Below, one piece after another: positions 56,759-64,000 of a DNA stretch of 64,000 nt. Position 1 is the stretch's first letter; every line of letters starts with the position of its first letter. Source of the stretch: Cepaea nemoralis (Eukaryota > Mollusca > Gastropoda > Stylommatophora > Helicidae). Where the stretch lies: positions 124,001-188,000 of the forward strand of contig JACEFZ010003403.1 in assembly GCA_014155875.1 (NCBI GenBank), in the 5' to 3' direction. The notes beneath the pieces were generated by a model that did not search any database, was not told the DNA's origin, and worked only from the letters and a program-made list of their open reading frames with translations. Made by a program: the position numbers and the translations under genes.

Positions 56759-57104
56759 CCTGATTTCTGTGGTGCGCCTCTTGGCTGGTTGCCTCCGACT
56801 TCAGCACCTTTCTTTGCTAGAGCAGACTGTGGTCTCACTCGAGTGTAGATGTGTACACGCGCACACACCTGTCTGCGCATGCATGTACGTGCATACACAT
56901 CTAGAGCATACTGGTTATTTTCCGGCGCCAGAGATTCGCCGTCGCCCCTTCTCCTGTTAGTTTAAACAGGTCCGCCGCGTGAAGGCCAGGAGTTGGACTT
57001 TTGCTGCATAGGTTATGTATTCACGAGCCATTGAGGTATTTAAGCAATGTTGGGCGCTCACCCCAACACCACGCCTCGGCTACATACAGCAACATTTGGA
57101 ACCC

Positions 57105-57117
57105 AGTCATGTAGGTT
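57105..57117 (+). repeat. Target-site duplication, right (LINE copy B)
   Basis: AGTCATGTAGGTT, identical to 52885-52897. Confidence 0.9.
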
Positions 57118-57254
57118 ATTAAAAACAGTTTCAATTAAAAATAATGGATCTATTTTAGATACGTTAGAATTTTATTTCTGTACTAATCTGGGAGAGAAAC
57201 TTTTGAATTAACCGCAGGATTTGTTTTTTTCCGTTCGCTTGGCCGGTAGAAGGT

Positions 57255-57690
57255 CAGTACATAATTCGCACTTGCATAATATGTGTATATGCTTTATTTT
57301 GTTTTTTGTTTAAAAAAACTTTCAAACACAATTCGCACTTGCATGAAATGTGTATATGCTTTATTTTGTTTAAAAAAAAGGTTGGCCGCGTGTGCGGTCA
57401 ACATCGGGTTTTTCATTCAATGTTGTGGGTGTGAAAGAGAACACATGGTGTGTGGAAGGACATTTTTTTTTCCATACTTTATGCATACTACTAGCCATAC
57501 TATGTAAATATGTCATTTGATGTTTGAACGCCCTGTTAAACAGACCTACACAAATACCATACACGCAGCACGCCTGTTAAAATACTAAAAGGACATTGTT
57601 TTTGTATACAATTAACGTTTTTAGTGCAACAATAGTTGGCCGCGTGTGCGGTGTGAAAGAGAACACATGGTGTGTGGAAGGACATTCTTA
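57255..57690. repeat. Internal direct repeats of the Helitron-like element
   Basis: Two pairs: AATTCGCACTTGCATAATAT / AATTCGCACTTGCATGAAAT, and GTTGGCCGCGTGTGCGGT with GAACACATGGTGTGTGGAAG (57380-57460 and 57634-57685). Confidence 0.8.
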
Positions 57691-57721
57691 AGTAAGGTTT
57701 TTTTTTGTTATATGAATTTAA

Positions 57722-57764
57722 TGAGACGCTCCCCGCCAGGAGCTGGGCGAAGCCGGGCCGGATC

Positions 57765-57831
<67 letters not shown>

Positions 57832-58132
57832 TAGTCGGGAACGGGAGCTTATATGACTACTTATATGCATTAAATGAGATGCTCCCCACCATAGGCTGTG
57901 CGAAGCCGGACCGGGTCAGACAGACAGACAGACAGACAGACAGATAGACAGACAGACAAACAGATAGACAGACAGACAGACAGACAGATAATCGGGAACG
58001 GGCGCTTATATGACTACTTATATGAAGTAAATGAGATGCTCCCCACCAAGGACTGGGCGAAGCCGGGCCGGGTCAGACAGACAGACAGACAGACAGACTG
58101 ACAGAATGACAGTCAGACAGACAGACAGACAG

Positions 58133-58166
<34 letters not shown>

Positions 58167-58193
58167 ATGGATGGATGGATGGATGGATGGATG

Positions 58194-58237
<44 letters not shown>

Positions 58238-58296
58238 TATAGATAGATAGACAGATCCCCGCCAGGAGCTGGGCGAAGCCGGGCCGGGTCAGCTAG
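57722..58296. repeat. Tandem array of Helitron 3' termini with (AGAC)n/(GATA)n
   Basis: Four copies of GCGAAGCCGGGCCGGGTCAG-type sequence (near 57753, 57900, 58060, 58274) alternate with AGAC/GATA/GGAT microsatellites; the last ends in CTAG. Confidence 0.85.
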
Positions 58297-58335
58297 TGTC
58301 CTTATAAAAACTATATTACATGTGTTTTGTGTGTA

Positions 58336-58552
58336 TTTAATTCTCGTCGTATTAGATTTAAGTGTCTAGATATTAATAAAATATTGCTTGTGACAATACT
58401 AATCGCAGTTGTTTAGATTTCAGTGTCAAGGTATTAATTAAATATTGCTTGTGACAATATTAATCGCAGTTGTTTAGATTTCATTGTCAAGTATTAATGA
58501 AATATTGCCAGTGACAACATTAATCGCAGTAGTTTATATTTCAGTGTCTTTT
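58336..58552. repeat. ~62-bp tandem repeat, about 3.5 units
   Basis: Unit AAATATTGCTTGTGACAATA + TAATCGCAGTTGTTTAGATT + TCAGTGTCAAGGTATTAATT; starts near 58378, 58440 and 58500. Confidence 0.9.
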
Positions 58553-58841
58553 TCAGTTGTAATTAAAGCTCGCATTTTATTTCAAGTGGAGGTAACAAGT
58601 CGTTTTGAATATGTTCTTGATGTTAATTGGCGTGACCTTCTTCTATACACATCATATACTTTTGTCTTGCTTGTTCATGATCTGCACTTAGGCGGATGTC
58701 ACGATGTGTGGCTTTGAACCTGTCATGTCATAAAAACATATTTAGATTGCTTATAACTAATTCCTTCTTGGTCTGTTTACCCATGTCACACAACGTGTAG
58801 AATATATTAAGAACCTGTGGTGTTGTATATCTGACATATAA

Positions 58842-58927
58842 CACACACACACACACACATTCACACACACACACGCACGGACGCACACATTCACACACGC
58901 ACGCACACGCACGCAAGCCAGCGAACT

Positions 58928-58959
<32 letters not shown>

Positions 58960-58990
58960 CACGTACATCACACACACACAGATACACGCA
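58842..58990. repeat. (AC)n/(ACGC)n microsatellite
   Basis: Interrupted AC/ACGC units. Confidence 0.95.
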
Positions 58991-59064
58991 TACATTACTT
59001 GAAGTAGGGGACAAAATTATAGACTAGAGGACACACTAGACAACATTAAAATAGAAAACTATAG

Positions 59065-59310
59065 TTACCGAACCGGCTCCGAAGGTGTTACGGACGCAGT
59101 TCGTAATCCCGTATACCCCCGTTCGAACACAGCTGTGGGCGATTTGGAAGCAACAGCCTTGCGTTGTCCATTTTTACGAAATGGTATGGGTGCCGGCGGT
59201 TCAGAAAGCAATGGCAAACTACTGAAAGTAAACTTGCCAAGAGATCACAACAGCAAAAAATGCTGGTGTTGACTGCGACGTCCTGTAAAGTTTATACAAT
59301 TAACATAGTT
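59065..59310 (+). mobile_element. SINE family A
   Basis: GAACCGGCTCCGAAGGTGTT head (A box damaged), CCGTTCGAACACA B box, CAGAAAGCAATGGCAAACTA core, GACGTCCTGTAAAG end. One of the best-preserved cores. Confidence 0.82.
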
Positions 59311-59404
59311 ACCAACCGAGATTCGAACCTGTCACGCCCAAATGATGACAGAGCCTCCCAGCAGGAACAAGTGTACTTCTACGCATGACCAACTAGATAG
59401 CGTA

Positions 59405-59408
59405 CGTG

Positions 59409-59485
<77 letters not shown>
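59405..59485. repeat. (GT)n microsatellite
   Basis: Nearly pure GT run. A B-box-like GGTTCGAATCTCGG (minus, about 59320) lies just before it. Confidence 0.95.
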
Positions 59486-59488
<3 letters not shown>

Positions 59489-59716
59489 CAGCCCAATCTT
59501 TGGAACTGGGGAAAGAGTTAGACAGTGTCATGCCGGCACATACAAAAGTCACACCATAATGAGAAATGCGACAGCTTCTGACCTTTCATTCCCAGACAAT
59601 TTCCAACAAATTATTGAAATATGTTGGCACTAGTTGTACAAGAGTATGTTGAGGCCAATCTAAAACGGCTGTGATACATTCCTGGCAGATCTAGCGTTTG
59701 AATCACGATCACTCAG

Positions 59717-60125
59717 TGTTTAGTTTAGTTTAGTTTAGTCGACGGATCAACATCATGCCACACGGGTGTAACCAATAAGTGCTCCGTTCTACAACTAACT
59801 CAAGCCTGAGTCCGGAGAATCTCAGCTCAGTGCACGAACTCCGCAGCACCGGCGAGAATCCTGAAATACTTTGGGTAGATTTTCAACTCGAAATTTTGCC
59901 CGGGCAGCGCCGTTAGGCTACTCTTTTGCTATTTCTAACTGCCAAGGGATGTTTTACGTGCGCAACAATACACACGGACGTCCGATCTCACTGCCCAGAG
60001 ACTAGGGTAAATATGGTTACTACAAGTCCACGTGAAAAAAAACAAAACCCGGCCCTCACCGGGGCTTGAGCCCGGGACCTCCATACCACGAGGCGGACAC
60101 CATACCCCGAGAGCACTTGGCCCCC
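59717..60125 (-). mobile_element. SINE family C
   Basis: TTTAGTTTAGTTTAGTTTAG tail on plus, body GCCCGGGCAGCGCCGTTAGG, tRNA-like head on minus ending GCCCCGGTGAGGGCC. Partner of 4797-5192. Confidence 0.82.
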
Positions 60126-60369
60126 TCATTGTGTGAAACTAAAGCACTACGTAACACTGTCGGCGTCGGAGTGGCTTGGGGGTACGTACAATTCATATAC
60201 AGAGCAAGGATATTAAAGTGGATTGAACACTAGCCTTCTCGGAAAACGACGAAAACACAGAAGGTCGTGTGAAGGCGGAAAGCGTTAAATCCCTTAGTTG
60301 TTGAAAATTGCTAAGTTTAGACAGAATAAGCGGCAGCAGATGGTTCACTTATTTTAATTGTTGTTTGTC

Positions 60370-61005
60370 CATCAAGAATGATGATGATCATTCATTTCAT
60401 CCAGTGGGGTTGAAAGTATGGAGCCATGAGTTCTAAGATGGCTGATAAGGCCTATTTTGGCTCGAAATGTTCTTTGATAATGTGGGCAAAGAATGCTTGA
60501 CGTTCCAGGAGGAGGATCTCCTGCAGTGGTTTTTCTGTCCAGCCTTTTCTTCACAGCTCTTGCAGTCCTGGCTGCTTCACAAGTGACTGCACCCTTATGT
60601 AATTATGCACGCCACGAATTACAGTCTTTAGCAGCAGTCTCCCAGGTGTCAAGATGAATTCCAAAAGCTTTCAATGAGATTTTCAGAGTATCTTTAAAGG
60701 ATGTCCTCTGGCCGCCTTGGGAGCGTTTACCACAACGCAGCTCGCCGTAAAAAAATTCGTTTAGGGAGCCTGTGATCTGGTATACGAGTCAAGTGACCAG
60801 CCCAGCGAATCTGATTCTTCATTAGTAGAGTGGATACTGGGCATGGACGCTCTTTCTAGAACTTCATTGTCTAGGATCTTGTCTTGCCACTTAATCGTCA
60901 ATAGCTTCCTAAGGCAGACTGTGTGGAAGTGGTTTAATTTCCTAGCATGTCGCTGATAAACAGTCCATGTTTCACAAGCATATTTTAAGTAGGAAAGTTA
61001 AACAC
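60370..61005 (-). mobile_element. LINE 3' end with C-terminal C2H2 zinc finger
   Basis: Minus-strand remains read LNHFHTVCLRKLLTIKWQDK (61.0-60.9 kb), GWSLDSYTRSQ (about 60.8 kb), KAARGHPLKIL and finally CPHYQRTFRAKIGLISHLRT (60.49-60.41 kb), a C2H2 finger typical of the C-terminus of some LINE ORF2 proteins. A (GATGATGATCATTC)-type end closes it. Frames are broken. Confidence 0.65.
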
Positions 61006-61109
61006 AATAGCATATTTGAAATATACTTAGAAAGGAGATGGACACCGCCAAGTAGATCACTTGTGAGGTGATTGTTTTAGAACAGTCAGCCACTCGAAGG
61101 ATGATATGA

Positions 61110-61245
61110 TCAGGTCCACACCGGCGGTCTTTACTTCTCGGGTAATTTCCTGATAGTCATTTTAGGCTGGGTCGACCTGGAAGCACAGGCCAGTCAAAAA
61201 CAATGTCCGTCTCCGGTAGGCAAACGTAAATCTACTATGCTACTC
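61110..61245 (-). mobile_element. SINE family D fragment
   Basis: CTTTACTTCTCGGGTAATTT and TTAGGCTGGGTCGACCTGGA. Confidence 0.6.
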
Positions 61246-61445
61246 ATTCATTCATTCAGTAGCATGTCCGTTGCAGAACCTCGTTCCCATAACAACCTTC
61301 CGGAAAACCTCTCGATCATAAGTAAGATGTCCCGCTTCCGATACACCCATCTGGAGATTATCCGCCACATCCTACACCCATCTTCTTTTGGCCTTCCTTT
61401 TCCTCTCTTCCCAGGCATAGACCCCTCCATTATCCCGAACAACTA
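61240..61445 (-). mobile_element. LINE C-terminal fragment with (TGAA)n tail
   Basis: Minus reading IMEGSMPGKRGKGRPKE with the following RMWRIISRW; sister of 22.86-23.09 kb; tail ATTCATTCATTCAG on plus. Confidence 0.65.
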
Positions 61446-61689
61446 TGCTACTACAGCTCCCAAAATAGTAGTTAGCTTGCACTGAATGTTGATGGTTGCA
61501 CCGTGTTAACCCTTCACAGCAACAATTCAGTTATGAGTTAATTTGATATTGAATTACATCAAGATTCTTATTATGTGTACAAATGTGTATCGTTGCGATA
61601 TACTTATTATTGAAATATTCTCTGCAGTAAGTTAAAGTGAAAGATCCATTTACACGCCTTGTTTTGTTAGATCTAGTCGGTTCTCAGTT

Positions 61690-61860
61690 GTCATGCGGAA
61701 ATATTACGCAGGTCGCCTCTACTTTTCAAAACATTTCCTAGTTACCATTTTAATTTTGGTCGTCGTGGGGGATCAAGTCAATTTCTTTTTCAAATCCCAG
61801 ACTAGAGGGGATTCAAATTTATGACCCAGTTGGCAAAGGTCCTAGCCACTGAACTATCAT
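61690..61860 (-). mobile_element. SINE family D fragment
   Basis: GCCTCTACTTTTCAAAACAT, TGGTCGTCGTGGGGGATCAA, CCTAGCCACTGAACTATC. Confidence 0.55.
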
Positions 61861-62149
61861 ATGCATGTGAGTGTTTGTGTGATCCTTTCCAAATATAGTT
61901 AAATATTGTTGGATTGAGAATACATTCAAATACAGTTGTATTGATTTAGCACCATTACAGAAATTCAAGTACTCATGTATGTACATAAATACATGTCAAC
62001 AGACAATATATCACGGAAATAAATAACAGAGCAAGTAAGTAAGTAAGTAAAGAACACCTTCTAGGGCCATGAAGACTATTGGATGTACAGTACAAATTAA
62101 ATAAACGACCCTTCTTGTACGGATGACGATGTAAATATCAGGCTAAATA

Positions 62150-62305
62150 TCAGACTTTACTTTATATCAAATGTCCTGGTACCCATTTTAGTCTGGGTCT
62201 ACCTACGCGCCCAGGTCATTGAGATTAAACTTTCAGTTCTGGAAACATATTCGAACGCCACACGGCAGAACGGTAGGCAATCATGCTAGCCACTACGCAA
62301 TTAAG
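62150..62305 (-). mobile_element. SINE family D fragment
   Basis: ATGTCCTGGTACCCATTTTA, GTCTGGGTCTACCTACGCGC, ATGCTAGCCACTACGC. Confidence 0.6.
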
Positions 62306-62369
62306 AGATGTGTAGAAACATGATAGCGCACGCCAGTTGGCAAGGCACTTCGTGTTGATAATGACACTA

Positions 62370-62372
62370 TGT

Positions 62373-62423
<51 letters not shown>

Positions 62424-62425
62424 CG
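62370..62425. repeat. (GT)n microsatellite
   Basis: GT repeat with AG interruptions at the left. Confidence 0.95.
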
Positions 62426-62429
62426 AGTG

Positions 62430-63080
62430 TCTGTGCGTATGGATAAGATAAGTATAAAGCTAATGCAGTTGTATAAGCACCCATCATAAGTCTTTGAATT
62501 AAATCCAACAAATTAAAATGACGTTGTCATATTCAACGAAGGGACCCAAATAAAGAGAAAAAAAAAATATATATATATATCTAATCATCCTCACGTTTTT
62601 GCCAAAAAGTTAGGCTTTTATGTCTTTAGCGTTGTGGATTACTTCTATCGATGAAATTATTCCATTCCACTGCCATAGACCATCCAGCATCATTTCACAC
62701 GGTAGACGTCAGACTCTTTTACCACTGACATTTCCATTTGTCAAGTTGGTTCCCAATGGCTCGTTTCTCACAATATTATCAAAGAGCTGTGTTTGTCTCT
62801 TTCGTATTGTTGCAAATATTGTTCTGCAATCACTTGCCTCTTACAAGCCCTCGTTATTTGTTATACATAAATATAAATTGGGGAACTCTATGAGGCCACT
62901 AAGACAGTTTATAAATAAATAAACACGTATTGTTTGCCACTCATAAAAGTAGGGGGAATAAATTATAGACTCGAAGACGCACTAGACAACATAACAATTG
63001 AAAGTTGTAATTATCGAGACGTACATTATCGGCACCTTGGTAAAGTAAGTAAACATGTGATAAAGTCGATTGTCGACAAG
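62430..63080. other. Spacer, no recognised gene
   Basis: Open frames at 62620-62922 and 62934-63182 have no family resemblance I can see. Confidence 0.35.
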
Positions 63081-63089
63081 CTGCACAAA

Positions 63090-63105
63090 GAAAGAAAGAA
63101 AGAAA

Positions 63106-63143
<38 letters not shown>

Positions 63144-63152
63144 AAGAAAGAG
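63090..63152. repeat. (GAAA)n microsatellite
   Basis: AAAG units, slightly interrupted. Confidence 0.95.
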
Positions 63153-63229
63153 AACCCCATTTTACGTCATGAGGAGTATTGAGTATATGTGGCTAGCTCC
63201 ATATTTCTAGATCAATAAGCTTTCGATGG

Positions 63230-63690
63230 GTGAAAAGATGTCAATTGAAACGAGAAAAAGAGTGTTGAGGTGCTACATAGAGCCTGAATTTTGTATGGAA
63301 GTGAAGCTTGGGTAATGAGCAGTCAAGCTAAAAAACATCTGATGGCTGTGGAAATGTGGTTTCTGAGGAGAATGCAAAGAATACCATGGACAGACAGACA
63401 AAGCAATGACCAAGTACTACAAGAAAGAAAATAAATTGGACGTAGACAGTCACAAGTTTTTGGGCATGTTATGAGAAGAAACAAATTGGAGAACTTGGTG
63501 ACAACTGGCAAGATCGACGGGAGGAGAACAAGAGGAAGACAGAGAAGTAAATACCTGGATGGCTTGACCACATGGCATGGTCGAGACAGGAACACTGAGC
63601 TGATCCGTGACTCTGGTGATAGAGTGAAATTGTGAGTCATGACCGCCCACGCATACCGGCACGGCACATGATGGATAGATAGGTGATATT
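63230..63690 (+). mobile_element. RTE-like LINE 3' end
   Basis: MSIETRKRVLRCYIEP, AVEMWFLRRMQRIPWTDRQ, HVMRRNKLENLVTTGKIDGR, ending GGCACATGATGGATAGATAG. Frames shift near 63.29 and 63.43 kb. 5'-truncated. Confidence 0.8.
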
Positions 63691-63764
63691 GTCAATAACA
63701 CGCAGGCGGTCTCGTCTCTTCTTCTCAGGAATTTACTGCTACCCCTACACCGGTCAGTTAGACG

Positions 63765-64000
63765 TCAACCTTGATTTCTCGTTCAGAAAGCAATGAAAAA
63801 CAAGTGAAGGTAAAATTGCCTATAAAATCAGTCTGCGGTTGATTGGAACACTCACTCATCAAAGGCCATGCAATTTTTAAACCAATTTTAGACTGGGTCA
63901 ACCTGAGAGCCCAAAGCATTGGCACAAATATTTCCGACTTGTGGTGTTTTTGAAAACATGAACACAGGGTCTCCGGCGCTACCGCGGTGTCCGTGTGTTT
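63765..64000. mobile_element. SINE A core stub and SINE D (minus) at the window end
   Basis: GTTCAGAAAGCAATGAAAAA (A core, about 63762-63830), then TTTTAGACTGGGTCAACCTG ... ACAGGGTCTCCGGCGCTACC (D, antisense). Confidence 0.5.

Larger units (their letters stand above)
52898..57104 (-). mobile_element. Full-length LINE copy B (EN-RT-RNase H, GAA tail)
   Basis: Same element as copy A on the opposite strand: 5' end GGGTTCCAAATG at 57104, (GAA)n tail at 52898-52912, perfect 13-bp duplication. Lesions differ from copy A: nonsense at about 55446 (HKDG then stop), a one-base insertion near 55068, another near 54712, and several small changes. Its RNase H join and endonuclease are intact where copy A is broken. 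Confidence 0.92.
52417..58296 (+). mobile_element. Non-autonomous Helitron-like element, split by LINE copy B
   Basis: Begins A|TCTATATCTGATAAAATAG, then GTCTGTCTGTCTGTATCTC and TATGCGTTCGCGAACGGTCC ... GAGATGAAATTTTCTACACG, a block characteristic of many invertebrate Helitron relatives. Ends GCCGGGCCGGGTCAGCTAG|T, matching the TC...CTRR, A|T insertion rule. Without the LINE and its duplication it is about 1.66 kb. No Rep/helicase coding is seen. Confidence 0.6.

Noticed and set aside
59300..59345. tRNA gene on the minus strand (GGTTCGAATCTCGG box B)
   Set aside because: No A box at proper distance and no acceptor stem; more likely a SINE head. The same applies to 18.21 and 23.75 kb.
60372..60554. 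Host zinc-finger gene
   Set aside because: The upstream minus-strand sequence is LINE C-terminus, so the finger belongs to the LINE.
1..64000. LTR retrotransposons, endogenous viruses and prokaryotic systems
   Set aside because: No LTR pairs, protease/integrase motifs, envelope-like frames, operons or CRISPR arrays were seen on either strand.

Overview
This is eukaryotic, animal-type DNA with very low gene density and a very high transposon load. I see no bacterial operons, CRISPR arrays or genuine tRNA/rRNA genes. The mix of RNase H-bearing I-group LINEs, RTE-like LINEs with (ATG)n/(GATT)n tails, several tRNA-derived SINE families, hAT and mariner relics and a Helitron-like element suggests an invertebrate, most likely a mollusc or another lophotrochozoan. 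The species cannot be fixed from the sequence; the short TTAGGG-type repeat at 40.57 kb is compatible with, but does not prove, a non-arthropod.

Host-gene content is small. At 3753-3918 (minus) lies a convincing first exon of an ACBD3/GCP60 homologue. Only 92 bp separate its ATG from a divergent ATG at 4011 (plus) that opens a possible short first exon, with a CRE-like TGACGTAA in between. The second host-gene candidate is a two-exon plus-strand gene (23427-23486, then 26702-30332) coding for a long N/S/T/H/Q-rich, probably disordered protein that I do not recognise. Its big exon stays open only by moving between frames at least six times. Weaker host-like relics are a decayed EGF/VWA-like stretch on the minus strand (15.4-16.6 kb) and an orphan coding fragment at 48.9-49.2 kb.

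Layout. 1-3476: I-group LINE (905-aa RT plus RNase H ORF). 3.7-4.1 kb: host promoter. 4.4-6.0 kb: three SINE families. 6.7-10.8 kb: decayed minus-strand I-group LINE, interrupted by an RTE-like fragment. 10.8-15.05 kb: full-length LINE copy A with a 12-bp target-site duplication. 15.13-15.34 kb: hAT MITE. 16.9-17.8 kb: truncated RTE-like LINE with a 13-bp duplication. 18-23 kb: SINE cluster and minisatellite. 23.4-30.3 kb: disordered-protein gene with an intron full of LINE/SINE debris. 31.5-34.3 kb: LINE relic, fold-back MITE, SINE and a dead mariner carrying a SINE. 34.7-37.8 kb: rearranged RTE-like LINE plus I-group tail. 38.56-39.0 kb: second hAT MITE. 40.1-41.6 kb: RTE-like relic carrying a TIR element with histone-type stem-loops and telomere-like repeats. 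42-47 kb: SINEs and microsatellites. 47.3-48.9 kb: RTE-like LINE with an internal deletion. 52.4-58.3 kb: Helitron-like element split by LINE copy B (minus, 13-bp duplication). 58-64 kb: tandem repeats, SINEs and LINE 3' ends.

The window is a nested archive. Insertion order can be read in many places: copy A into an older LINE, copy B into a Helitron, a SINE into a mariner, a TIR element and a SINE into an RTE copy. Single-base indels break nearly every long ORF, host-like and transposon alike, and are commoner than nonsense substitutions. Part of the apparent decay may therefore be assembly indel error.
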